Of a stretch of 16,758 bases of DNA, positions 7,345 to 15,171 are shown piece after piece. Origin of the DNA: UMGS1002 sp964570825 (lineage in GTDB: Bacteria > Bacillota > Clostridia > Oscillospirales > CAG-272); the NCBI GenBank assembly GCA_964570825.1, contig CAZMZJ010000029.1, positions 1 to 16,758 of the forward strand. Reading direction: 5' to 3'. Every line of letters begins with the position of its first letter. Positions within the stretch are counted from its first letter, which is position 1. Both the position numbers and the translations under genes were made by a program. The notes below the pieces were generated by a model. It saw only the letters and a list, made by a program, of their open reading frames with translations, ran no database searches and was not told the DNA's origin.

Positions 7345-7875
7345 ATGAAAATCACAGTAGTCGGCAGACAGATGACAGTCGATGAAAAGCTCAAGAACCT
7401 TGTGTCCAAAAAGCTGTCACGGTTTGACAAGTATTTCTGGAATGAAGGCGAAGCAACAGTGACATTCAGCAGAAAGCGCAACAAAGAAAATCTCGAGATC
7501 ACGATCAACGCCGCCAATACACTGTTCCGCAGCGAGATAGATGACGAAACCTTCCAGAACGCTCTTGACCGTTCGATAGAAGCCATAGAGCGACAGATCC
7601 GAAAAAACAAGACCCGACTTGAGAAGAGGCTGCGCGACGGAGCGTTTGACGAAGCCGTCGGCGCCGATGCGGAAGACAGCTACGAGGATCCGGAATTTAT
7701 CATAAGGACGAAATATTTTCATTTGAAACCGATGTCGGCGGAGGAGGCGATACTTCAGATGAATCTGCTCGGGCATCAGTTTTTCGTATTCGAGGATCAG
7801 GACACCGGAGAAACCTGCGTGGTTTACGCAAGGAAAGACGGAGCGTACGGCCTTATCGTGCCTGATAAAAAGTAA
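7345..7875 (+). CDS. hpf: Long-form ribosome hibernation promoting factor (HPF)
   Basis: Binds 30S subunits and drives 100S ribosome dimer formation when growth slows. 176 residues is the size of the long form found in Firmicutes. The N-terminal S30AE/YfiA-like domain covers about residues 1-100 (MKITVVGRQMTVDEKLKNLVSKKL and following, VTFSRKRNKENLEITI). A variable acidic linker follows, then the C-terminal dimerisation domain at about 118-176 (IIRTKYFHLKPMSAEEAI...LGHQFFVFEDQDTGE). I start it at ATG 7345 because AAGGAGG (7331-7337) lies 7 bases upstream; the in-frame ATG at 7324 overlaps the region just before that site and would add residues not typical of the family. It is monocistronic, with its own promoter and terminator. 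Confidence 0.95.
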   Translation: MKITVVGRQMTVDEKLKNLVSKKLSRFDKYFWNEGEATVTFSRKRNKENLEITINAANTLFRSEIDDETFQNALDRSIEAIERQIRKNKTRLEKRLRDGAFDEAVGADAEDSYEDPEFIIRTKYFHLKPMSAEEAILQMNLLGHQFFVFEDQDTGETCVVYARKDGAYGLIVPDKK

Positions 7876-7900
7876 AGGTAAATATATAACAGAACATACT

Positions 7901-7930
7901 GGGGCTGCGCTCGGCGCAGCCCCTTGATTT
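7901..7930 (+). terminator. Terminator of hpf
   Basis: A perfect 10-bp GC stem (7901-7910 with 7914-7923, loop TCG) is followed by TTGATTTATT, 26 bases after the hpf stop. The tail also contains the -35 of the next gene. Confidence 0.75.
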
Positions 7931-7952
7931 ATTCGCCGTTAAGGTGTATAAT
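7924..7952 (+). promoter_or_regulatory. Promoter of the flavodoxin-domain gene
   Basis: TTGATT (7924-7929), 17 bases, TATAAT (7947-7952). It starts immediately after the hpf terminator stem. Predicted start is near 7959, about 35 bases before the ATG. Confidence 0.7.
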
Positions 7953-7993
7953 TTTATAGTTAAGAAAGCAACATATCGGGAGAAAGAAAAGAG

Positions 7994-8518
7994 ATGAAAA
8001 TTTTAATCGTTTACGCAACCAGGACCGGAACCACGAAAAGCTGCGCGGAGCTGCTTGCCGCAAAGCTTTCAAAACACGATGTGACGCTTGCCGATATTAC
8101 GCTGTCGGGATCAATGCCCGACCCGTCGGGATATGATTTTGTGGCTGTAGGCAGTCCGGTGCGTTACGGGAAACTGCACGGCAGAGTAGACGGATATTTG
8201 AAAGCATACGGTGAAAAGCTGAAAAACACCCCTGCCGGATATTTTATCTGCTGCGGCTATGTCGACAGCGGCGACGAATATATTTCGAAACTCATACCGC
8301 AAGATCTGCTTGCGAGCGCGTCGGCTGCGGAGTGCTTCGGCGGCGAGCTGAATTTGAAGAAGCAGAAGGGAATTGACCGCTTTATCACAAGGCTGATGAT
8401 AAATTACGTGCTTGATGAAGGCAAGCGAGACGGAGAAATGCCCGAGCGCAGCCTGCCTGAGATAATGACCGACAGCATCAGCCGTTTCGCCGATGCCGTC
8501 AAAGCGTCGATGGCATGA
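7994..8518 (+). CDS. Flavodoxin-domain protein (HemG-like fold)
   Basis: 174-residue cytoplasmic FMN-binding protein. It opens with the flavodoxin phosphate loop MKILIVYATRTGTTKSCAELL (Thr9-Thr14) and has the second FMN loop in VAVGSPVRYGKLHGRV (about 50-65). GYFICCGYVDSG (about 83-94) contains a Cys pair that may be redox-active, but this is inference. The family is electron transfer or HemG-type protoporphyrinogen oxidase-like. Without haem genes nearby I would not assign a substrate. The ribosome binding site is GGGAGAAAG, spaced further than usual from the ATG. It is a single gene with its own promoter; no clear terminator is seen before the tRNA. Confidence 0.85.
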   Translation: MKILIVYATRTGTTKSCAELLAAKLSKHDVTLADITLSGSMPDPSGYDFVAVGSPVRYGKLHGRVDGYLKAYGEKLKNTPAGYFICCGYVDSGDEYISKLIPQDLLASASAAECFGGELNLKKQKGIDRFITRLMINYVLDEGKRDGEMPERSLPEIMTDSISRFADAVKASMA

Positions 8519-8587
8519 AGGAACCGCATATAGCGTTATACAGTATGTCTTCAGAACAAGAAATTTGAAAAATATTATAAAAAATCA

Positions 8588-8616
8588 TTGACAAAGAGGG
8601 GGGCTTGTGCTATTAT
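8588..8616 (+). promoter_or_regulatory. Promoter of tRNA-Lys
   Basis: TTGACA (8588-8593), 17 bases, TATTAT (8611-8616), 15 bases before the mature tRNA 5' end. The G-rich spacer is unusual, but the hexamers and spacing are near consensus. Confidence 0.8.
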
Positions 8617-8631
8617 ATTTAAGCGTTGCAC

Positions 8632-8707
8632 GACTCATTAGCTCAGATGGTAGAGCACATGACTTTTAATCATGGTGTCCGGAGTTCAACTCTCCGATGG
8701 GTCACCA
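8632..8707 (+). tRNA. tRNA-Lys (anticodon UUU)
   Basis: The cloverleaf can be folded by eye. Acceptor GACTCAT (8632-8638) pairs with ATGGGTC (8697-8703) with one G:U. The D-arm stem starts GCTC at 8641. The anticodon stem CATGA/TCATG (8658-8662, 8670-8674) encloses loop CTTTTAA with anticodon TTT at 8665-8667. The T arm is CGGAG-TTCAACT-CTCCG. Discriminator A8704 and an encoded CCA end the gene. It is 76 bases long and a single tRNA, not part of a visible tRNA cluster. Confidence 0.97.
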
Positions 8708-8721
8708 ATAAAAACACATTG

Positions 8722-8767
8722 AAAAGCCTTAAATCGTATGATAATTATGACGATTTAAGGCTTTTTT
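8722..8767 (+). terminator. Strong terminator after tRNA-Lys
   Basis: A perfect 16-bp stem (8722-8737 with 8750-8765) has a 12-base loop and its 3' arm runs into TTTTTT. It lies 15 bases after the CCA end and closes the tRNA transcript ahead of the CRISPR-Cas operon. Confidence 0.9.
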
Positions 8768-8912
8768 GCGTTTGCTTAAATAAAAATGCGAGTGTTCTGA
8801 CGCGAGTGCTTTGACGCGGTTATTGCGGTCATGAGGCAGGCAGGAAGCAGCTCCGCGGCGCAGTTCAAAATATATATTTTGTCACAATAAACAATTATTA
8901 GTCGGAAATTGC
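8768..8912. other. Non-coding junction between tRNA-Lys and the cas promoter
   Basis: No gene is visible. It contains two tandem copies of a 14-base unit (8791-8804 AGTGTTCTGACGCG and 8805-8818 AGTGCTTTGACGCG, two mismatches) and a perfect 16-base palindrome CAAAATATATATTTTG at 8866-8881. Composition shifts from GC-rich to AT-rich across it. I saw no copy of the tRNA 3' end elsewhere in the window. Confidence 0.6.
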
Positions 8913-8941
8913 TTTACTTATTAGGGAAAATATGATACAAT
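8913..8941 (+). promoter_or_regulatory. Promoter of the type I-C cas operon
   Basis: TTTACT (8913-8918), 17 bases, TACAAT (8936-8941), with an extended -10 (TGATACAAT). Predicted start is about 8948, giving a leader of about 40 bases before cas3. No other convincing promoter or terminator is seen before the end of cas2. Confidence 0.75.
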
Positions 8942-8987
8942 AAGCATTGTGTAGGCAATAAGGAAAAATAAATTTCGGCGGTGAATA

Positions 8988-11141
8988 TTGAAAATGAAGC
9001 TTGCGCATATATCTGAAGACGGAAAAAGAGGGCAAACAATATTAGACCATTCTCAGGGGACGGCAGAACTTGCCTCGTGCTTTGCGTCGGTATTCAGTGG
9101 TTCGGAATATGCATACAATGCCGGAATGCTGCACGATATCGGGAAATATGCCGAACAGTTCCAGAGACGTCTTCACGGGAGCTCTGAGAAGTACGAACAC
9201 GCTGCAGCTGGCGCGCAGCTGCTGTATAACTCTAAAAGCATATCAGGTTATTTGCTGTCATACTGCGTCGCCGGTCATCACACCGGGCTTCCGGACGGCG
9301 GCTACGAGACCGACAGCTCCGACGGGGCTACCTTATGCGCAAAACTCAGCCGGCAGGAGAAAAGCGCGGCTGATATTTCAGAAGGCATAAATGAAATTGA
9401 GTCAGCAAGATATCTGACCCCGCTACGTTTTCCGTTCAGGTGTGCTGATGAATATTCGGTCGCATTTTTCATACGAATGATATTTTCGTGTCTGACCGAT
9501 GCGGATTATCTTGACACCGAGCGATTCATGAACGACGGGCAGAAAATCAGAATAAGCGGCGAAAGTCTGCCGGAGCTTGCCTCAAGGCTTGAAAATCACA
9601 TGAAAAAATTCGATAATGCGACGGACAGCATAAATTCACTGCGCATGGACATATACAGGAGCTGCGTCGCCGCAGCTGAATCACCGCCTGGAATTTTCCG
9701 GCTCTGCGTGCCAACCGGAGGAGGAAAAACCCTGTCGTCGGTGGCTTTCGCCCTTAAGCATGCGATAAAAAACAAAAAACGGCGGATAATTTATTGTATC
9801 CCGTATATATCGATCATCAGGCAGACTGCCGGGATATTTGAGGAGATATTCGGCACGGACAATGTGCTGGCGCATTATTCCACAGCCGATTATATTGAAA
9901 CAGAAGATACCCCGTCGGCTCTTCGCCTTGCCTCGGAAAACTGGGACAAGCCGGTAATAATTACTACAAACGTCCAGTTTTTTGAATCTCTCTATTCAAA
10001 CAGAACATCTCGCTGCCGTAAGCTGCACAATATTGCGGAGAGCATTGTGATATTTGACGAAGCGCAAATGATACCGAATGAATACCTGCTCCCGTGCCTT
10101 AGAGCCATCTTGGAACTTACAGAACATTACGGAGTATCAGCAGTACTCTGCACTGCCACGCAGCCGGCGTTTGAAACGCTGATCGGCAGGCAAATAAAAG
10201 ACATTTACCCGGATTACGCGCGGCTGTTCAGCCTGTTGAAAAGAGTAACATACAGAAATATCGGTTACCGTACGAACGATGAAATGGCGGCGCTGATCAA
10301 AGCAGAGAAATCCTGCCTGTGCGTTGTAAACACGAAGGATACTGCCCGCGAATATTTTGCGTTGCTGTCAGGTGGCGGCGGTGAATTTCACCTTTCAACT
10401 TACATGTGTCAGGCTCATATAGCCGACAAGCTTGATGAAATACGCCGGCGTTTAGCAGGGAACCTGCCGTGCCGGGTTGTGTCGACCTCGCTGATTGAAG
10501 CCGGAGTTGACGTTGATTTTCCCTGCGTTTTCCGCGAGTATGCCGCGCTCGATTCAATCATACAAGCCGGCGGGAGATGCAACCGTGAAGGCAAGCGGAA
10601 AGCGGAGGAAAGCTTTGTAACACTGTTTACCTCCGAAAATAGGTGTAAAAGAATATCTCCGCTGCTGAATAACGCCATAACAGTAACTGAAAATATAGAA
10701 GAAAAATTTACGGATATCTCCGCGCCGGAAGCGATTAACGAATATTTTACTAAGCTGTACGAAAATGAAAAACGTAATACCGGACTTGACAGCAAGGGCA
10801 TACTTGAGACATTCAAAAAAAGGAAAATGTCATTGCCGTTTGCGACGGTTGCCGACGAATTCAGGCTGATCGACACTGTTACCGAGCCGTTGTTAATCCC
10901 ATACAACCAAGAAGCCGCCGGAATCGGTAAAGAGCTGATCGACGGAAAATCCGACCGGTTTCTGCTTCGCCGCGCCGGCCCTTACATTGTACAGTTGTAT
11001 TGCGACAAGCGTGATTTGCTGACCGGCATTGGCGCGGCGAGACTTACCGAAAGTGGTGTTGCGGTTCTTGTTGATATGAAATACTATTCATCTGATACAG
11101 GAGTTATTTTTCCCGCAGGCGGAAGCGCAGTCATAGTTTAA
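8988..11141 (+). CDS. cas3: CRISPR-associated nuclease-helicase Cas3 (type I-C, HD + helicase)
   Basis: Cascade-recruited protein that unwinds and degrades target DNA 3' to 5'. 717 residues with both activities in one chain. HD nuclease: His21 (ILDHS), His49-Asp50 (MLHDIGK), His71 and His97-His98 (AGHHTGL), plus DADYLDTE (171-178). Superfamily 2 helicase: Walker A PTGGGKT (242-248), DEAQ box at 357-360, TAT motif (389-391), and STSLIEAGVDVDFP plus QAGGRCNREGK (motifs V and VI). The start is TTG 8988 or ATG 8994; GGCGGTGA (8977-8984), a near match to the Shine-Dalgarno, is spaced better for TTG. It is first in the operon, 23 bases before cas5c. Every catalytic residue I can recognise is intact. 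Confidence 0.96.
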   Translation: MKMKLAHISEDGKRGQTILDHSQGTAELASCFASVFSGSEYAYNAGMLHDIGKYAEQFQRRLHGSSEKYEHAAAGAQLLYNSKSISGYLLSYCVAGHHTGLPDGGYETDSSDGATLCAKLSRQEKSAADISEGINEIESARYLTPLRFPFRCADEYSVAFFIRMIFSCLTDADYLDTERFMNDGQKIRISGESLPELASRLENHMKKFDNATDSINSLRMDIYRSCVAAAESPPGIFRLCVPTGGGKTLSSVAFALKHAIKNKKRRIIYCIPYISIIRQTAGIFEEIFGTDNVLAHYSTADYIETEDTPSALRLASENWDKPVIITTNVQFFESLYSNRTSRCRKLHNIAESIVIFDEAQMIPNEYLLPCLRAILELTEHYGVSAVLCTATQPAFETLIGRQIKDIYPDYARLFSLLKRVTYRNIGYRTNDEMAALIKAEKSCLCVVNTKDTAREYFALLSGGGGEFHLSTYMCQAHIADKLDEIRRRLAGNLPCRVVSTSLIEAGVDVDFPCVFREYAALDSIIQAGGRCNREGKRKAEESFVTLFTSENRCKRISPLLNNAITVTENIEEKFTDISAPEAINEYFTKLYENEKRNTGLDSKGILETFKKRKMSLPFATVADEFRLIDTVTEPLLIPYNQEAAGIGKELIDGKSDRFLLRRAGPYIVQLYCDKRDLLTGIGAARLTESGVAVLVDMKYYSSDTGVIFPAGGSAVIV

Positions 11142-11164
11142 TATTAAAGAAAGGAGTAAAACAA

Positions 11165-11824
11165 ATGCCGAAACCGATAAGGCTTAGAGTCTGGGGGGAC
11201 TTAGCGTTATTTTCACGTCCCGAACTGAAGGTGGAACGTTATTCGTATGATGTGATAACGCCATCCGCAGCGCGCGGAATATTCGACGCTATTTACTATC
11301 ACCTTGGTCTAAAATGGGTAATCAAAAAAATTTATGTTCAAAACCCGATCAGATTTACAAACATCAGACGCAATGAAGTCGGTTCAAAGATACTGGCATC
11401 AGATATTTATGAGGCGGCACGCGGCAGTACGAAGCCGCAGTACATAGTCACAACCGATGATATTGCGCAGAGGGCGTCTACAGTGCTCCGCGATGTTTCA
11501 TATGTAATCGAAGCGAACTTCATTACTCTCCCTGAGAAGATGAATCCGTGTGACAGCGAAGAAAAGTTTTATGCTATTTTTTCCGAACGTGCGAGAAAAG
11601 GCAGACACTTCACGCAGCCGTATTTCGGATGCCGCGAATTTACGGCGTATTATGAGCTGTATGAGAGCGAATTGCCGCCAAAAACCATCGACGATAGCGT
11701 AAGCCTCGGGCTTATGCTATACGATATGGATTACAGCGATGCCGAAAACATAAAGCCGGTCTTTTTCCGTGCCGAAATGAAGCACGGTGTAATTGACCTT
11801 ACCGACTGTGAGGTGCTGTCATGA
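11165..11824 (+). CDS. cas5c: Cas5c (Cas5d), type I-C crRNA-processing Cascade subunit
   Basis: In type I-C systems, which lack Cas6, this RAMP-fold protein cuts pre-crRNA at repeats and stays on the crRNA 5' handle in Cascade. 219 residues is typical. Family hallmarks: IRLRVWGDLALFSRPELKVERYSYDVITPSAARGIF at the N-terminus, IRFTNIRRNEVGSK (62-75), STVLRDVSYVIEANF (105-119) and the conserved GRHFTQPYFGCREF (146-159). I cannot place the Tyr/Lys/His processing residues confidently without an alignment. The ribosome binding site AAGGAG (11151-11156) is 8 bases from the ATG. The stop overlaps the cas8c start by 4 bases (ATGA), indicating translational coupling. Confidence 0.95.
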   Translation: MPKPIRLRVWGDLALFSRPELKVERYSYDVITPSAARGIFDAIYYHLGLKWVIKKIYVQNPIRFTNIRRNEVGSKILASDIYEAARGSTKPQYIVTTDDIAQRASTVLRDVSYVIEANFITLPEKMNPCDSEEKFYAIFSERARKGRHFTQPYFGCREFTAYYELYESELPPKTIDDSVSLGLMLYDMDYSDAENIKPVFFRAEMKHGVIDLTDCEVLS

Positions 11825-13596
11825 TACTCAATTCACTTGTCAAATACTATGAGTCTCTCCCGCGGGATGAAAACTTCACTGACCCCGGATACTGCACCGC
11901 ATCGGTTTCCTACGCGCTTATAATCACGACGGAAGGCAGACTGAAGGGCGTTGAGGTATTCAAACACGAGAAAGTGATTAAGCAAAAAGACAAAAAAGGC
12001 AATATCAAGACAAAAAGCATATTGGTGGCGACGGATCTTATTGTCCCTGAACAGTATGTTAAGACATCCGGCATAATGCCGAATTTTCTTTGTGATAATT
12101 CTACATATATTCTCGGAGTTGATAAAAAAGGAAAGCCTGAACGTTCGAAAGACTGTTTTAGGGCAGCTGCTGAATTTCACAAAACGGTTCTGAGCGGCTG
12201 CGATTGTCCTGAGGCCCATGCTGTGATTGCCTTCTTTGACACATGGGATCCCGATAAAATCGGCGAATATGATTTTTTACAACCTCATCTTGACGATATT
12301 CTCAGCGGCGCAAACATTGTTTTCAAATCGGATGATTTCAAGTTTATACACGAAAATAAGCAGATAAAAAGTGTATGGGAACATTATAAAGATACCGATG
12401 GATCGGGTAAATTTGGGCGCTGCTTAATAACTGGAGACGAATCCGAGTTGATTCTGCTGAATCCGAAAATCAAGGGCGTAGCCGGCGCTCAGTCAGTAGG
12501 AGCAAATCTTATCAGTTTCAATGCTTCCTCGTTCGAATCATACGGGAAAGACGGTATGCAGGGGCTTAACGCACCGATTGGGAAATACGCCGCATATGCT
12601 TACGGAACTGCGCTCAACCGACTTATCTCTGACCGTCAATATGCTAAGCTGCTCGGGGACACCACAGTTGTTTTCTGGTCTGAGGACGGAAATGAAACGG
12701 CGCGTGACTGGTTCAACCAGGAGGTTTTCGAGGGAATCAGAGACGAAAACAATGAACTTAAGAGTATTATGGAAAATCTTATGCACGGGAAGCATGTCGA
12801 CAGCGCAAAGGTCAATATGAATTCTCCTTTCTGTGTGCTCGGGATTGCGCCCAACGCGGGGCGGCTCTCTGTCAGATTTTTCTACCGGAGCACCTTTGGG
12901 AACCTAATGGAAAACGTCGCGAAACATTACGAAAGGCTCGAGATAAAAAAACCGGCGGCTGAATTCGAATACCTGACGCCATACTGGTTGCTAAAGGAAA
13001 CTGTATCACCCAAATCAAAGGATCAATCCGCATCTCCGCTGCTTGGCGGCGCGTTGATGCGGGCAATTATAAACAACTCCCCATATCCCGAATCACTTTA
13101 CAGCGCGGTGCTTATAAGAATCCGTGCCAACCGCGACATAACACCGGGGAAAGCCGCGATAATCAAAGCATTTCTGCTCAGAAATTCAAAAAATCCGAAT
13201 ATAAAGGAGGAAATCACAGTGTCGCTCAATGAAGGTCTGAATAATAAAGCCTATATTCTCGGAAGATTGTTCTCGGTGCTCGAAAAAGCGCAGTATGACG
13301 CCAATCCGAAAATAAACACCACCATCAAGGACAGATATTTCACATCTGCGTGCGCCACCCCCCAGCTTGTTTTCCCGTATCTGATTAAATTGTCAACCCA
13401 CCATATTGCGAAGGCAAAATACGGCGATTTAATAGAACGCAATATTCAAGAACTTGTTGACCGTCTTGAATATCCGCCGTTTCCCGCGCGCCTTAATAAC
13501 GAAGAACAGGGATATTTCATCGAGGGATATTATCAGCAGACGCAGCAGCGCTACACCAAAAAAACTGAAACAAAAGAAGAAAGCGAGGAAAAATGA
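11821..13596 (+). CDS. cas8c: Cas8c (Csd1), large subunit of type I-C Cascade
   Basis: Large subunit that recognises the PAM and helps position target DNA. 591 residues, the normal size. The N-terminus (SLVKYYESLPRDENFTDPGYC), FFDTWDP (about 139-145), GRCLITGDE (about 200-208), KGVAGAQSVGANLISFNASSFESYG and the C-terminal helical domain are characteristic of Csd1. GAGGT (11810-11814) lies before the ATG, which overlaps cas5c by 4 bases. The last 125 codons have their own strong internal ribosome binding site and GTG, described as Cas11c. The C-terminal tail is charged (TKKTETKEESEEK). Base composition here is visibly lower in GC than the dinB-ligA block. Confidence 0.95.
   Translation: MILNSLVKYYESLPRDENFTDPGYCTASVSYALIITTEGRLKGVEVFKHEKVIKQKDKKGNIKTKSILVATDLIVPEQYVKTSGIMPNFLCDNSTYILGVDKKGKPERSKDCFRAAAEFHKTVLSGCDCPEAHAVIAFFDTWDPDKIGEYDFLQPHLDDILSGANIVFKSDDFKFIHENKQIKSVWEHYKDTDGSGKFGRCLITGDESELILLNPKIKGVAGAQSVGANLISFNASSFESYGKDGMQGLNAPIGKYAAYAYGTALNRLISDRQYAKLLGDTTVVFWSEDGNETARDWFNQEVFEGIRDENNELKSIMENLMHGKHVDSAKVNMNSPFCVLGIAPNAGRLSVRFFYRSTFGNLMENVAKHYERLEIKKPAAEFEYLTPYWLLKETVSPKSKDQSASPLLGGALMRAIINNSPYPESLYSAVLIRIRANRDITPGKAAIIKAFLLRNSKNPNIKEEITVSLNEGLNNKAYILGRLFSVLEKAQYDANPKINTTIKDRYFTSACATPQLVFPYLIKLSTHHIAKAKYGDLIERNIQELVDRLEYPPFPARLNNEEQGYFIEGYYQQTQQRYTKKTETKEESEEK
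13203..13210 (+). promoter_or_regulatory. Internal ribosome binding site for Cas11c within cas8c
   Basis: AAAGGAGG inside the cas8c coding region lies 8 bases before an in-frame GTG at 13219. It is a stronger match to the anti-Shine-Dalgarno than the site used by cas8c itself, and it codes for Lys-Glu-Glu within a stretch where no such motif is required. Confidence 0.75.
13219..13596 (+). CDS. cas11c: Cas11c small subunit, internal translation product of cas8c
   Basis: In type I-C systems the small Cascade subunit Cas11 is known to be made by independent translation of the 3' part of cas8c. Here GTG 13219 is codon 467 of cas8c, in frame, and is preceded by AAAGGAGG with 8-base spacing. The product would be 125 residues starting SLNEGLNNKAYILGRLF after the initiator. 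It is predominantly helical by sequence character, with the conserved-looking IKDRYFTSACATPQLVFPYL and GYFIEGYYQQTQQ segments, and the size expected of Cas11c. The evidence is the start signals plus family knowledge; expression is not shown here. Confidence 0.75.
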   Translation: MSLNEGLNNKAYILGRLFSVLEKAQYDANPKINTTIKDRYFTSACATPQLVFPYLIKLSTHHIAKAKYGDLIERNIQELVDRLEYPPFPARLNNEEQGYFIEGYYQQTQQRYTKKTETKEESEEK

Positions 13597-13597
13597 A

Positions 13598-14497
13598 ATG
13601 TCAGAACCCATCAAAAACAGGTATGAATTCGTAATACTATTCGACGTGGAGAACGGGAACCCTAACGGAGACCCCGACGCCGGCAATATGCCGCGCATCG
13701 ATCCCGAGACCGGCTACGGAATTGTAAGTGACGTATGTCTCAAGCGCAAGATACGAAATTATGTGGAAACCGTCAGCGAAGGAAAGGTTTATAAAGAAGG
13801 CGAGAACAGAAATTACATTTATATCAAGGAAAATGTGCCGCTGAATACAAGTGACGAGCTTGCTTACAAAGCGCTTAAAGTCGATGAAAAGACAATTGAC
13901 AAAAAGAACAATCCGGAAATTGACAATCTTCTGCGCGATTTTATGTGTCAGAATTTTTATGATATCCGCACTTTCGGTGCGGTCATGACAACTTTTGTTA
14001 AGGCAAAGCTGAACTGCGGACAGATCCGCGGACCGGTTCAGATAGGTTTCGCCAAAAGTATGGATCCGATAATTCAGCAGGAAGTCGCGATAACGAGAGT
14101 AGCGATTACCACAATCGAAGACGCGGCAAAGAAAGATAACGAAATGGGGCGAAAATATATAGTACCCTACGCGCTCTACCGTGTCGAAGGTTTTGTGTCT
14201 GCTAACCTTGCGCGCCGGGTTACCGGTTTTTCCGAAGATGACCTTAACCTTCTCTGGGAAGCAATAGTAAATATGTTCGAGCATGACCATTCGGCTGCGA
14301 GAGGCATCATGAACGTACGCGAACTTATCATATTCAAGCACGCAAGCGAGCTTGGTAATGCGCCGTCGCATAAACTTTTTGATCTTATCAGCATTAAAAA
14401 AGCAGACGGCGTGACTGTTCCGAGGAAATATACGGATTATATAATTCAGATTGATAAAGCGTCGCTTCCTGAAAATGTAGAACTGATAATCAAATGA
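13598..14497 (+). CDS. cas7c: Cas7c (Csd2), backbone subunit of type I-C Cascade
   Basis: Forms the helical filament along the crRNA in Cascade. 299 residues. The N-terminus has the Csd2/Csh2 signature RYEFVILFDVENGNPNGDPDAGNMPR followed by SDVCLKRKIRNYV. Other family segments are DIRTFGAVM (about 125-133), GQIRGPVQIGFAKSMDPI and VPYALYRVEGFVSANLA, and FEHDHSAARG lies in the C-terminal third. I start it at ATG 13598, one base after the cas8c stop, with GAGG (13585-13588) 9 bases upstream; the longer in-frame ORF from 13454 lies inside cas8c and carries unrelated basic residues. The stop overlaps the cas4 start by 4 bases. Confidence 0.95.
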   Translation: MSEPIKNRYEFVILFDVENGNPNGDPDAGNMPRIDPETGYGIVSDVCLKRKIRNYVETVSEGKVYKEGENRNYIYIKENVPLNTSDELAYKALKVDEKTIDKKNNPEIDNLLRDFMCQNFYDIRTFGAVMTTFVKAKLNCGQIRGPVQIGFAKSMDPIIQQEVAITRVAITTIEDAAKKDNEMGRKYIVPYALYRVEGFVSANLARRVTGFSEDDLNLLWEAIVNMFEHDHSAARGIMNVRELIIFKHASELGNAPSHKLFDLISIKKADGVTVPRKYTDYIIQIDKASLPENVELIIK

Positions 14498-15171
14498 GCC
14501 GCGAGGAAGATGATTACCTTCTGCTTTCAGGGCTGCAGCATTTTGCTTTCTGCCGGCGTCAATGGGCGCTGATACATATCGAACAGCAGTGGTCGGAAAA
14601 CTTCTACACCGTCGACGGGAGCATTATGCACGAACGCGCGCACGACCCGTTTTTCACAGAGAAGCGCGGAGAGAGGATAGTTAGCCGGGCGGTCCCGGTA
14701 AAATCGGACCGGCTGCGCCTTGCCGGTGAGTGTGATGTTGTCGAGTTTTTCGTCGACCCCGGCGGCGTTCCTCTGTTCGGACGCGATGGATTATGGCAGC
14801 CCTGCCCGGTTGAATACAAACGCGGCAGCGGCGGTTCGGAGAATGCTGATTCTCTGCAGCTTTGCGCTCAGGCGATCTGCCTTGAGGAAATGCTGTGCTG
14901 CCGCCGGATTGACACGGCATGCCTGTATTACGGAGAACTCCGCCGCCGCGTTGATATTCCGCTGAACGGCGAATTGCGGCGGACTGTTGAAGATATGGCC
15001 AAGGAGATGTACGATATTTATCAGAGAGGTTACACGCCGTCCGCAAAGAAATCGAAGAAATGCACATTCTGCTCAATGAAGGACATATGTCTGCCCGGAA
15101 TGTCGAAACAGCAGTCTGCGAAGGCATACCTTAAACGTGAGTTGAACGGCGGAGAGGATGATAGACGATGA
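14494..15171 (+). CDS. cas4: Cas4 adaptation exonuclease
   Basis: RecB-family, iron-sulphur-containing nuclease that selects and trims prespacers by their PAM, working with Cas1-Cas2. 225 residues. The four cluster cysteines are visible: Cys20 (FAFCRRQW) and Cys190, 193, 199 (KKCTFCSMKDICLPG). Nuclease residues are His46, Asp81 (GECDVVEF), and Glu107-Lys109 (PVEYKRG), with QLCAQAICLEEM as the RecB QxxxY-like helix. There is no strong ribosome binding site; translation is probably coupled to cas7c through the ATGA overlap. It also overlaps cas1 by 4 bases, typical of a Cas4-Cas1 unit. Confidence 0.95.
   Translation: MSREEDDYLLLSGLQHFAFCRRQWALIHIEQQWSENFYTVDGSIMHERAHDPFFTEKRGERIVSRAVPVKSDRLRLAGECDVVEFFVDPGGVPLFGRDGLWQPCPVEYKRGSGGSENADSLQLCAQAICLEEMLCCRRIDTACLYYGELRRRVDIPLNGELRRTVEDMAKEMYDIYQRGYTPSAKKSKKCTFCSMKDICLPGMSKQQSAKAYLKRELNGGEDDRR

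Noticed and set aside
8632..8707. Attachment-site duplication of the tRNA 3' end
   Set aside because: I searched by eye for a second copy of the tRNA 3' segment in the window and saw none; a copy beyond the window cannot be excluded.
8626..8814. 62-residue plus-strand ORF (MHDSLAQMVEHMTFNHGVRSS)
   Set aside because: It is a translation of the tRNA-Lys gene and its terminator.
13454..13597. Longer N-terminus for cas7c
   Set aside because: It overlaps the end of cas8c out of frame, encodes basic residues unlike Csd2, and a well-placed ATG exists at 13598.
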